DNA of 5,850 nt. Source: an uncultured Chloroflexaceae bacterium. Its GTDB lineage: Bacteria > Chloroflexota > Chloroflexia > Chloroflexales > Chloroflexaceae. The position numbers were made by a program, and so were the translations under genes. The notes beneath the pieces were generated by a model. That model ran no database searches. It was not told the DNA's origin and saw nothing but the letters and a program-made list of their open reading frames with translations. Where the stretch lies: positions 1 to 5,850 of the forward strand of contig CAKZQX010000388.1 in NCBI GenBank assembly GCA_937141995.1, read 5' to 3'. Positions 1-5,850 of this stretch are shown in pieces; position 1 is the first letter of the stretch; every line of letters starts with the position of its first letter.

Positions 1-2820
1 ACCGAGTATATGCTGCTCGGCCGGCGGTACCATCAGCAGGGCCGCCTGGATGACTCCGCCGAGATTACCGAACTCGCGCTCCGACTTGATCCCAACAACC
101 GCGAAGCGAAAGAGTTGCTGATTACCGTGCGCGATGCCATGGCCCGGGCCGCGCATGATCTGCCGGAAGGGGAAACCGACCTGCCCGCTGAGTTGCGCCC
201 GGCAATGGCCGGGATGACGGGCAATCTCCGCTCACAACAGTTTGCCATGGAACGCATTATTGCGCAGGCTATTGAGAAACAGCAGGCCGGTGATATCGAT
301 GGTGCCCTCGAACAGTATGAGCGCGCGGTTGAAGGCGGGACAGAACGGGCCGATGTGCTCTACAGCCTGGGCCTGCTCTACCAGGAGCGGGACAATCATG
401 AGGCGGCCGTGCGCGTGCTGGATAAAGCCGCAAATGATCAGGAGTATGCCCTCTCCGCGCACTTCGCGCTGGGTAGTTCCTACCAGGCGTTGAACAAGTT
501 GCAGCAGGCGGCTCAGGAGTATGAGCAGACAATCGGCCTGGTTGACCTTGAGTCTATCGGCAAAGCCGAGTCCGAAGATCTGATCCAGATGTATGAGAGC
601 GCAGTTGCGATCTACCAGCAACTGGGTGATGTGGCTCGTGCGGCCTCGCTCTTCTCTATGCTGGCGAGTTTTCTGCAAACGAAGCGCTGGGGGAAAGAAC
701 GTGCCGCCGAGTTTAATCGGCGAGCAAAGGAACTGACTGAGCAAAATGTGCTCAACAAACTGCGCAACTTCGGTACCGGCGCACTGACCCCGGCTGAAGC
801 GGGTGAACCGGAACCGGAGCCCGAAACCCAGGCCATGCCCGAAACCTGGGGCAAGATCCGCTCCATCACCGATTTTCTGCGCTCGGACGGGACCGCTGTA
901 TCAACCAGCAGTCTGAGTATGCCGGCCGAGGCACCCGCATCCGCCGACCCGCTGAAAATGCTCGACAACCTGCCCACGCCGGAGCAGCCAACGTTTGCTC
1001 CGGTCACAAAACTTGATATCAGCGGCCTGGACGAGCAGACAGCACGCTGGGTCACGGCCAGCGAGAAATATATTGAGCAGGGACTGCTAGAAGCGGCCCT
1101 CGATGCCTGTCACGAAATTATTCGGCTGAATATGGAGTATCTGCCCATCCATCTGCGCATGGGTGAGATCTTCGAGCGACAGGAACGCAACGAAGACGCG
1201 CTGACAAAGTATCAACTCCTGATCGATACCTATACCGTCCGGAAGGAACCGACCCAGGCAATTGATGTCTACTTCCGCATTATTGAACTCTCCCCCGACA
1301 CGATCAATGCGCGATCACGTCTGGCGGACCTGCTTAAAAATGCCGGGCGCACTGAAGAAGCCTGCGAACAACTTATTCAGGTTGCCTCCGCCTATTTCCG
1401 CCTGGGACAGACCAACCGGGCATTGGAGGAATACCGCCGGCTGTTGCAGTGGTCTCCCAAGAATAAAGAGGTCCACGCCGAGTATGGCATGGCGCTGTTT
1501 AAACTGGAGCGGTACGAAGCTGCCCTGGGCGAGTTTCGCAAAGCGCTGGAACTGGGTGCCAATGATGCGGTTGCCATTGCCCGCATGAATATGACCCTGG
1601 CAATGATGGGCGAGAATGCTCACGCGGTCTGGGACTCGCTGGCGGCACTGCTGGAAAAGATCAAGGCCCAGCCCGATCTGAGCGATGTCATTCAGTCGGA
1701 ATACCGTGCGGCCCTGCTCACGGCCGATACCGCGATTCTGCACTATATCCTGGGGATTATTCAGCAGCAGATTCAGCAACACTCCTCCGCGCTGCTTGAG
1801 TTTGAGCAGGCACAAACCCTGTATGAAAGCGACGAGGAGCCCATGCTGCCGCTGGTGCTGGTGCATCAGGCAATGGCCGACAGCCATATTGCCCTGGGCC
1901 AGGCCGAAGAAGCACTGGAACAACTCCGTCACGGACAGGCGGTCGCTGAACAGGCGCAGATCGACGCTTCGATCAAGCATCCGTTTGCCCTCCCGCTCTC
2001 CCATGGTGATCTGACCCGGCGCATGGCCGAGGCATATGCTGCCACGGATGATCTGGCCGGTGCCGAGCAGGCGCTCCTGGAGGCGCGGCGGTTGCTGCCC
2101 TATGACCGGGCCATCTACACCAAACTGGCCGATGTCTACTTTCGGCAGGGGAAACTCAAAGAAGCATTGATCCAGCTTGAAGATCTCGCCTCGCACTATG
2201 AGAAACGGCAGGATCTGGACCGCGCAATTGAAACGCTGGAGTATGGCCTGAAACTCGCGCCCAGCAATACCGAAGTGGGCGGACGCCTGGCACGAATGTA
2301 CCTCCGGCGCGGCCTGCTCGACCGGGGGCTGGAAGGTCTGGTGCGAGTTGCCGAACTGCAGCGCAAAGCGGGTCAACTCAAAGACGCGGTTGCCAGTCTA
2401 CAGCAGGCGGCGGATGTCTACTGGACCCTGGGTAAATATGACGAGGCCCGCTCACTCTATGATCGGATCACCCAGATTGCGCCCAACGATGTTGAAGCGC
2501 GGCAATGGCTGGCGTTGATGTACACCCTCTCGTTCCGTACGTCTGATGCTATCGCCGAGAAGAAACAGATTGTGCGCATCCTGACCCAGCAGCGCGATTA
2601 CGAAAACGCTATCGCCGAATTACATCAGATTATTGGCCTGGATCAGCGCGATCTGGATGCCTACTACCTGCTGGGCGATATGTTGATGCGGCGTGAAGAG
2701 TATGCACAAGCCGTAAATCTGTATAACCGGATGCTGAAACTGGATGGAGCCGACGCTGAGCGGATCAAGGCACTCATTTCAGCGGCAAATCGAATGCTTA
2801 CCCAACAATCCCACGCCTGA
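1..2820 (+). CDS. Large tetratricopeptide-repeat (TPR) protein, 5' end outside window
   Basis: The frame is open to base 1 (codons for T-E-Y precede the first ATG at 10), and that ATG falls inside a TPR-like helix pair, so the true start is probably upstream. At least 939 codons are visible, ending in TGA at 2818. Counting from the ATG at 10, a first repeat block covers about residues 1-245, with TPR signatures such as LGRRYHQQGRLDDSAE and YSLGLLYQERDNHEAA. A linker rich in Pro, Glu and Ala (about 255-334, with EPEPEPE) follows, then a long second TPR array from about 338 to the C-terminus. Repeats there show the G/Y/A/P spacing of the family, for example LADVYFRQGKLKEALIQLE and YLLGDMLMRREEYAQAVNLY. 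No enzymatic domain, signal peptide or membrane helix is visible in this part. TPR arrays bind other proteins, so a scaffold role is the safe inference; the partner is unknown. It ends 91 bases before cdaA on the same strand and could share its transcript. Confidence 0.93.
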   Translation, partial: TEYMLLGRRYHQQGRLDDSAEITELALRLDPNNREAKELLITVRDAMARAAHDLPEGETDLPAELRPAMAGMTGNLRSQQFAMERIIAQAIEKQQAGDIDGALEQYERAVEGGTERADVLYSLGLLYQERDNHEAAVRVLDKAANDQEYALSAHFALGSSYQALNKLQQAAQEYEQTIGLVDLESIGKAESEDLIQMYESAVAIYQQLGDVARAASLFSMLASFLQTKRWGKERAAEFNRRAKELTEQNVLNKLRNFGTGALTPAEAGEPEPEPETQAMPETWGKIRSITDFLRSDGTAVSTSSLSMPAEAPASADPLKMLDNLPTPEQPTFAPVTKLDISGLDEQTARWVTASEKYIEQGLLEAALDACHEIIRLNMEYLPIHLRMGEIFERQERNEDALTKYQLLIDTYTVRKEPTQAIDVYFRIIELSPDTINARSRLADLLKNAGRTEEACEQLIQVASAYFRLGQTNRALEEYRRLLQWSPKNKEVHAEYGMALFKLERYEAALGEFRKALELGANDAVAIARMNMTLAMMGENAHAVWDSLAALLEKIKAQPDLSDVIQSEYRAALLTADTAILHYILGIIQQQIQQHSSALLEFEQAQTLYESDEEPMLPLVLVHQAMADSHIALGQAEEALEQLRHGQAVAEQAQIDASIKHPFALPLSHGDLTRRMAEAYAATDDLAGAEQALLEARRLLPYDRAIYTKLADVYFRQGKLKEALIQLEDLASHYEKRQDLDRAIETLEYGLKLAPSNTEVGGRLARMYLRRGLLDRGLEGLVRVAELQRKAGQLKDAVASLQQAADVYWTLGKYDEARSLYDRITQIAPNDVEARQWLALMYTLSFRTSDAIAEKKQIVRILTQQRDYENAIAELHQIIGLDQRDLDAYYLLGDMLMRREEYAQAVNLYNRMLKLDGADAERIKALISAANRMLTQQSHA

Positions 2821-2837
2821 CCTGGGAGAACTACGCC

Positions 2838-2924
2838 ATGACATGCTGCGATGACGGGCGGGAGGCAGGTTTACCTGTCATACGTCTGTCGTCTGCGGTT
2901 AACGATAACATATGCCAGATCTAG
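2838..2924 (+). CDS. Possible 28-codon leader ORF overlapping the cdaA start
   Basis: An ATG at 2838 opens a 28-codon frame (begins MTCCDDGREAG, ends NDNICQI) that stops at TAG 2922-2924, thirteen bases inside cdaA in another frame. It is preceded by GGGAG at 2824-2828, nine bases from the ATG, which is good Shine-Dalgarno spacing. The cdaA ATG itself has no such site. If translated, ribosomes finishing here could restart at the cdaA ATG. The peptide resembles nothing I recognise, and a frame this short arises easily by chance, so this is only a candidate. Confidence 0.2.
   Translation: MTCCDDGREAGLPVIRLSSAVNDNICQI
2864..2879. repeat. Small palindrome between the TPR gene and cdaA
   Basis: CAGGT and ACCTG face each other across TT (2866-2877), with a further G/C pair at 2864/2879 after one G-T step. 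As RNA it would form a six-pair hairpin with a TTTA loop, about 33 bases upstream of the cdaA start. It could be an operator half-site pair or a weak hairpin, or chance. I find no convincing -35/-10 pair in this 91-base gap. Confidence 0.3.
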
Positions 2925-3733
2925 TACGTCTCTGGGAGAGACTTAATCCATTTGCCGATCCATTTGCCCTGCTTGATATTCTCATTGTCGCACTCTTTTT
3001 TTACTGGTTGCTGCGGGTTATTCGTGGCACACGCGCAGTCCAACTCCTTCGAGGTATTGGTATTATTCTGGCGATTGCCTTCTTCATCAGTTCAGCCTTT
3101 GAGCGGTTGACGATGCTGGGCTGGTTGCTGGAAAATGCGATTACCCCGCTCCTGATCGCCATACCGGTTTTATTTCAACCCGAGCTGCGCCGCGCCCTGG
3201 AACGACTGGGGCGGACCGGTGGGTTTTTCAACCGGCCGCTGTTTGGCGGCAATATACGTTCTGAGGTTTTAGAAACTATCAATGTGATTACGCGAACGGC
3301 GGTGCAACTCTCGCAGCAGGGCGTCGGCGGCCTGATGGTCATTGAGCGGGAAACCCAATTGCAAGAATATGCCGACCGGGGGGTTATCCTGGATGCGCGG
3401 ATGGCCGTGCCGCTGCTGCTGAATATTTTCTATCCCAACTCACCGCTGCATGATATGGCGGTGATTGTCCGCGAAAACCGCATTCTCGCCGCGAATGTGG
3501 TGCTGCCGTTAAGCGAGGATGTGCTTGGCCCGCGGCGCTACGGTACACGCCATCGCGCCGCGAAAGGTATTAGCGAGCAAACCGATGCAATCGTGGTCGT
3601 CGTATCCGAAGAAACCGGGGCAATTACCCTGGTAACCGATGGCCGGATGGTCGGCTACCTGAATGAAACGCGTCTACGGAATATGCTGGCCCGGTTAATG
3701 AAAGTACCCCTGGCGGAGGAAACAACCCGGTGA
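2912..3733 (+). CDS. cdaA: Membrane diadenylate cyclase CdaA (c-di-AMP synthase)
   Basis: This 273-residue protein matches CdaA (YbbP/DacA) in length and layout. Three hydrophobic segments lie at about 18-37, 48-63 and 69-88, followed by a linker (89-115) and a cytosolic DisA_N/DAC domain (about 116-265). The domain condenses two ATP to cyclic di-AMP, a messenger for osmotic, potassium and cell-wall homeostasis. Visible hallmarks are GGLMVIER (139-146), LDA (160-162), PNSPLHD (175-181), GTRHRAA with the RHR motif (211-217), GISE.TDA (219-226) and SEETG (232-236). The metal-binding Asp of the DGA motif is present (D181), but the next residue is Met, giving DMA (181-183), which is unusual. ATG 2912 is the only plausible start because an in-frame TAA sits at 2906; no Shine-Dalgarno sequence precedes it. 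The stop overlaps the start of cdaR. Family assignment is very secure; catalytic activity is inferred. Confidence 0.96.
   Translation: MPDLVRLWERLNPFADPFALLDILIVALFFYWLLRVIRGTRAVQLLRGIGIILAIAFFISSAFERLTMLGWLLENAITPLLIAIPVLFQPELRRALERLGRTGGFFNRPLFGGNIRSEVLETINVITRTAVQLSQQGVGGLMVIERETQLQEYADRGVILDARMAVPLLLNIFYPNSPLHDMAVIVRENRILAANVVLPLSEDVLGPRRYGTRHRAAKGISEQTDAIVVVVSEETGAITLVTDGRMVGYLNETRLRNMLARLMKVPLAEETTR
3715..3720 (+). promoter_or_regulatory. Ribosome-binding site deciding the GTG start of cdaR
   Basis: GGAGGA lies inside the last codons of cdaA, nine bases before the GTG at 3730. It supports the GTG start whose last bases overlap the cdaA stop (GTGA), and contrasts with the absence of such a site before cdaA. 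Confidence 0.8.
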
Positions 3734-5229
3734 ACTGGTTTCGTAATCAAGCGTTAAGCTTTATACTGGCATTGGGTCTCAGTTTTGCCCTCTGGGCCTT
3801 TGTCTCCTTCCGCGAAAACCCGAACAGAATTAGTGAACCGTTTAATCTACCGCTGGCCGTACGTGGACAGGCAGAAGATCTGGTTGTCGTTAACCAGGAG
3901 GGACAGCGCCGCACAGAATTCCCCAATGTCAGCATAGCTATTGAAACCGATCAGAATACGCTGGCAGGCCTCTCATCATCGGAACTCCAGGCAAATATCG
4001 AAGCATTTATTGATCTGAGTGGTCTCGGTGCCGGTGAGCATGTCGTCCCCGTACAAACTGAGATCGAGAGTCCCTTTGATCGGCGCATCGAGACAGAGGA
4101 GATCGACCCGGAAACGATTACGATACGGCTGGATCAGGAAATTGCCCGCGCAGTACCCGTGCAGATTGAAGTGGAGGGCAACCCACCGTTTAGCTTCCGG
4201 CGCGGCAATCCGCAGGTGAATGATCAACCACCCGATGAAGTTATGGTGGAGGTGAGCGGGCCGGAGAGTCGCGTCGAAGAAGTTGTTATCGCGCGGGCAA
4301 CTGCCCGAATTGATGGCCTGAGTGCCAACTACGAGTCATCGGTACAACTCCAACCCTTGAATGCCAACGATCAGGTCGTCGATGGTGTGACACTCGACCC
4401 GGCAACGGTCAATGTGGAGATTCCCATTCGCTCGGTGGTCGGGCTCAAGCGGCTCCCGGTCATCGGCAATGTCGAAGGGGCTCCGGCACCCGGCTATGTT
4501 ATCACGGATATCCAGAGCGAACCGGCCCTGATTAATCTGACGGGAAGTTCCGAAACGCTTGAGACTATCGAGCAGGTTGAAACAACACCAGTGGATATCA
4601 CCGGGATCACCGGCACTATTACCCGCACCGTTCCACTCAATATCCCTGAAGGCACCTCACCCCAGTTGGGCGAACCGGAAGAGGCGACGATAACCGTACG
4701 CGTCACGCCTCTGGAACAACGCTTCCAGGTACAACTTCCCTTCCCGGTTGAAGTTACGGGGGCATCTATCGGATTTAACGTCGATATAGATCCACAGGTG
4801 ATCAAAGTAGCGTTGTCCGGCCCGGTTGAGGCCTTTTCCCAACTCGACACCGAAACCCTCGTGGCAACCATTGATCTCAGTGGACTTACTCCCGGCACCT
4901 ATATACGCACGCCCGACATTAGCCTGCCTGAGACACTTACGGTTGGTTCCATCCCTGAGGTGCAGGTGACGCTGCGTCCACCACCACGCCCAACCACAAC
5001 CCGTCTGCCACCGACACAGACGGCTGCTCCCGTACCGTCACCAACAGCAACCGATACGGCACCGGAACCACCCACACCAACCGCTGCGCCGACCGTCCCC
5101 TTACCCACCGAAGAGCCGGACGCCCCACAGGGAGCCGTCTCAACGATTGTGCCGGAAGCAGATATAACCCCGATTCCCACACCCACACCGGCGAGTATAC
5201 CAGCGTCGGAAGAGACCGATGCCATGTAG
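3730..5229 (+). CDS. cdaR: CdaA regulatory partner CdaR, four YbbR domains with Pro/Thr-rich tail
   Basis: The 499-residue product starts at GTG, overlaps the cdaA stop by four bases and is probably translationally coupled to it. One hydrophobic helix at about 8-27 (ALSFILALGLSFALWAFVSF) acts as an uncleaved anchor or signal, placing the rest outside the membrane. Four YbbR-type beta repeats follow at about 36-134, 138-232, 241-328 and 332-415. They share cues such as LPLAVRG, VPVQIEVEG, LPVIGNVEG and FPVEVTG near the start of each, and IDLSGL followed by G.H or G.Y turns. In Firmicutes CdaR binds CdaA and modulates c-di-AMP synthesis; the same role is inferred here from homology and gene order. 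Residues 417-499 form a low-complexity tail of Pro, Thr, Ala and Glu that typical CdaR proteins lack, perhaps a wall-spanning linker. No glmM, the usual third gene in Firmicutes, follows within the window. Confidence 0.92.
   Translation: MNWFRNQALSFILALGLSFALWAFVSFRENPNRISEPFNLPLAVRGQAEDLVVVNQEGQRRTEFPNVSIAIETDQNTLAGLSSSELQANIEAFIDLSGLGAGEHVVPVQTEIESPFDRRIETEEIDPETITIRLDQEIARAVPVQIEVEGNPPFSFRRGNPQVNDQPPDEVMVEVSGPESRVEEVVIARATARIDGLSANYESSVQLQPLNANDQVVDGVTLDPATVNVEIPIRSVVGLKRLPVIGNVEGAPAPGYVITDIQSEPALINLTGSSETLETIEQVETTPVDITGITGTITRTVPLNIPEGTSPQLGEPEEATITVRVTPLEQRFQVQLPFPVEVTGASIGFNVDIDPQVIKVALSGPVEAFSQLDTETLVATIDLSGLTPGTYIRTPDISLPETLTVGSIPEVQVTLRPPPRPTTTRLPPTQTAAPVPSPTATDTAPEPPTPTAAPTVPLPTEEPDAPQGAVSTIVPEADITPIPTPTPASIPASEETDAM
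4975..5226 (+). other. Pro/Thr-rich low-complexity tail of CdaR
   Basis: Codons 416-499 of cdaR encode a disordered stretch with repeated PTP, TPTA and PPPRPTTT units and scattered acidic residues. Such tails are common as extracellular linkers in Chloroflexota surface proteins. No LPXTG sorting signal and no second membrane helix is seen, so the C-terminus should lie free outside the cell. It creates a long antisense open frame rich in Gly, Val and Ser that is not a gene. Confidence 0.8.
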
Positions 5230-5247
5230 TACGGCCATGTCGGAGCA

Positions 5248-5370
5248 TAGGGCTATGTCAACGTCAGGGATAGTGACCAGCGTGCTGACGGGAATCGATA
5301 GGAGGACGGGAGCGGGGAACCGCCGAACGGCAGCACGCCGCGCATGGTCCGGGACGTTGGCGTAGCCCTG
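5248..5370 (+). repeat. Long nested inverted repeat, candidate structured RNA after cdaR
   Basis: GGGCTATGTCAACGTC (5250-5265) pairs with GACGTTGGCGTAGCCC (5353-5368) over 16 positions: 14 Watson-Crick pairs and two U-G wobbles, extended by an A-T and a T-G pair outside. Inside this, GACCA (5275-5279) pairs with TGGTC (5345-5349), and GCGTGCTG (5280-5287) pairs perfectly with CAGCACGC (5331-5338). At the tip GCGG (5312-5315) and CCGC (5320-5323) close a GGAA loop of GNRA type. The wobbles are allowed only in + strand RNA, where they are U-G; on the other strand they would be A-C mismatches. It begins 18 bases after the cdaR stop, so it could cap the cdaAR transcript or be a separate RNA. There is no U-run, so it is not a standard intrinsic terminator. 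Confidence 0.5.
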
Positions 5371-5388
5371 AGTCTGAGCACAGCGCGG

Positions 5389-5417
5389 TTGACAGCCAGG
5401 AAACAGCATGCTACAGT
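5389..5417 (+). promoter_or_regulatory. Sigma-70-type promoter with extended -10
   Basis: A perfect -35 TTGACA (5389-5394) is followed after exactly 17 bases by TACAGT (5412-5417), matching four of six -10 positions including the key TA...T. A TG one base before the hexamer (5409-5410) gives an extended -10. A transcript should start near 5424. No gene with a good start follows inside the window, so it drives either a non-coding RNA or a gene beyond 5850 with a long leader. Confidence 0.5.
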
Positions 5418-5530
5418 ATCGTTGTTCAGTCTGTCTCTATCAATCCAGTATGGAACATAGTGTACGCAGTCAGGGCGGTTTGTCTACTCAATAGATGATC
5501 GTGATCTTGTCGTAGTGGTTTCTGTCTGCT

Positions 5531-5571
5531 TGTTCCTCGATATGGTGCTGTTTGCGCGCCATCCGGGAACA
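5531..5571 (+). other. Two-tier hairpin within the predicted transcript
   Basis: TGTTCC (5531-5536) pairs with GGAACA (5566-5571). Across a small internal loop (TCGAT / CCG), ATGGTGC (5542-5548) pairs with GCGCCAT (5556-5562) with one U-G wobble, leaving a seven-base loop. The wobble again fits + strand RNA, the direction of the promoter at 5389. Function unknown. Confidence 0.4.
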
Positions 5572-5587
5572 GCGGAGCGTGTATGTT

Positions 5588-5602
5588 CGCCTGGCGGAGG
5601 CG
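5588..5602. repeat. GC-rich mini-hairpin, copy 1 (CGCCT-N5-AGGCG)
   Basis: CGCCT and AGGCG flank GGCGG. The same stem recurs at 5692-5706 with a different loop. Too short and without a T-run to be called a terminator. Confidence 0.3.
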
Positions 5603-5691
5603 CGGCATGCTCCCACGCCAGAATGATGTGCATTATGCCAGATACATCTTAATAACAGCAGTTACGCGGTCACTGACCAGGAAGGGATTGT

Positions 5692-5706
5692 CGCCTCCGG
5701 CAGGCG
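5692..5706. repeat. GC-rich mini-hairpin, copy 2 (CGCCT-N5-AGGCG)
   Basis: CGCCT and AGGCG flank CCGGC, matching the stem at 5588-5602. It sits twelve bases before the long AT-rich hairpin and is followed by a T-rich run with interruptions (5711-5723), so a weak terminator is possible but not convincing. Confidence 0.3.
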
Positions 5707-5717
5707 GAAAATTCCAT

Positions 5718-5766
5718 TCTTTTCCATAACAATTTTACACAGAGTGTAAAGTTGTTATGGAAAAGA
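5718..5766. repeat. 23-bp near-perfect AT-rich inverted repeat with 3-base loop
   Basis: The arms at 5718-5740 and 5744-5766 are complementary at 22 of 23 positions, the exception being T5733/G5751, a U-G wobble in + strand RNA. The loop is AGA. The centre reads TTTACAC-AGA-GTGTAAA, a 17-base dyad of the size bound by many dimeric repressors. The element is distinctly AT-rich compared with its surroundings. It is followed by AAAAGATAAAAGAGG rather than a T-run, and on the other strand by a mixed sequence, so it is not a classical intrinsic terminator either way. It could be an operator, the scar of a small foldback element, or an mRNA hairpin. Confidence 0.75.
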
Positions 5767-5778
5767 TAAAAGAGGACC

Positions 5779-5835
5779 ATGCTGCCGCAGGCGAATCGGG
5801 TTTCCATCGGGTCAAACGTCCGGTTTGCATGGTAA
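5779..5835 (+). CDS. Possible 18-codon ORF behind the AT-rich hairpin
   Basis: ATG 5779 opens an 18-codon frame (MLPQANRVSIGSNVRFAW) ending at TAA 5833-5835. AGAGGA at 5771-5776 lies just before it, but only two bases separate it from the ATG, closer than is usual. No similarity is recognised. Listed because of its place directly behind the hairpin; chance is the more likely explanation. Confidence 0.12.
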   Translation: MLPQANRVSIGSNVRFAW

Positions 5836-5850
5836 CTGCGTAACTCCTGT

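Larger units (their letters stand above)
5424..5717 (+). other. Non-coding stretch downstream of the promoter
   Basis: No frame here looks coding. The ATG at 5450 gives 14 codons and stops, and the 60-codon antisense frame at 5426-5608 has no recognisable motif or ribosome-binding site. The stretch holds a compact hairpin (5531-5571), two GC-rich mini-hairpins with one stem sequence, and a CTGGCG/CGCCAG pair (5591-5596 with 5616-5621). It may be an untranslated leader or a small RNA. I cannot match it to tmRNA, 6S RNA, the RNase P RNA or any riboswitch I know. Confidence 0.3.

Noticed and set aside
1315..2376. Open frame of 353 codons on the minus strand
   Set aside because: It lies entirely antisense to the TPR array, has no recognisable domain, and is the kind of shadow a long GC-rich gene produces.
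4899..5225. Gly/Val/Ser-rich minus-strand frame resembling a low-complexity protein
   Set aside because: It is the complement of the Pro/Thr codons in the CdaR tail; its composition follows from that.
5299..5340. Bases GCGGGGAACC and CCGAAC..CAGC recall the conserved ends of the ydaO c-di-AMP riboswitch
   Set aside because: In the riboswitch these blocks are separated by a long middle part with a GGGGUGAAU element and enclosed by a conserved P1 stem with CUAACCUCG. Here they touch each other and those elements are absent. A covariance-model search would settle it.
5140..5409. Minus-strand frame of 89 codons across the end of cdaR
   Set aside because: It overlaps the cdaR tail and the hairpin, has no ribosome-binding site of note and no recognisable motif.
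5718..5766. Intrinsic terminator
   Set aside because: The stem is long but AT-rich and is not followed by a T-run on either strand.
5718..5766. Xer dif or phage attachment site
   Set aside because: The centre and arms do not resemble known dif sequences, no integrase is nearby, and a 23-bp perfect dyad is longer than such core sites.
5230..5850. A glmM start, expected third gene of the cdaA-cdaR-glmM order
   Set aside because: No frame in the last 620 bases encodes a phosphoglucosamine mutase N-terminus.

Overview
The window is a co-directional (+ strand) block of a moderately GC-rich bacterial chromosome, followed by about 620 bases without a convincing gene. The best guess for the source is Chloroflexota (Chloroflexia-like). 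This rests on a CdaA/CdaR pair with no glmM directly behind it, a Pro/Thr-rich 'PTPTP' tail on a surface-exposed protein, and a very long TPR protein next door. It is an inference from gene style, not a proven assignment.

Layout. Bases 1-2820 hold the 3' part of a long tetratricopeptide-repeat protein whose start lies before the window. Bases 2821-2911 are a short intergenic gap with a small palindrome and a possible 28-codon ORF that runs into the next start. Bases 2912-3733 encode a membrane diadenylate cyclase (CdaA, DisA_N/DAC domain). Bases 3730-5229 encode its usual membrane-anchored partner with four YbbR repeats (CdaR), starting at a GTG that overlaps the cdaA stop by four bases. From 5230 to 5850 I find no credible long gene, but there is a lot of structure: a nested hairpin right behind cdaR (5248-5370), a good sigma-70-type promoter (5389-5417), a compact hairpin inside the predicted transcript (5531-5571), two GC-rich mini-hairpins with the same stem, and a nearly perfect 23-bp AT-rich hairpin (5718-5766).

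How the parts work together. CdaA makes the second messenger c-di-AMP from two ATP at the membrane, and CdaR, with one N-terminal membrane helix and its YbbR domains outside, is the expected modulator of CdaA. The four-base overlap implies translational coupling. The TPR protein is probably a scaffold or protein-interaction module; its link to c-di-AMP rests on position only.

The coding part is an ordinary housekeeping locus. The points worth a second look are the DMA in place of the usual DGA active-site motif of CdaA, the missing ribosome-binding site of cdaA, and the structured non-coding tail region. I see no evidence for a defence system, mobile element or other clearly new multi-gene system.
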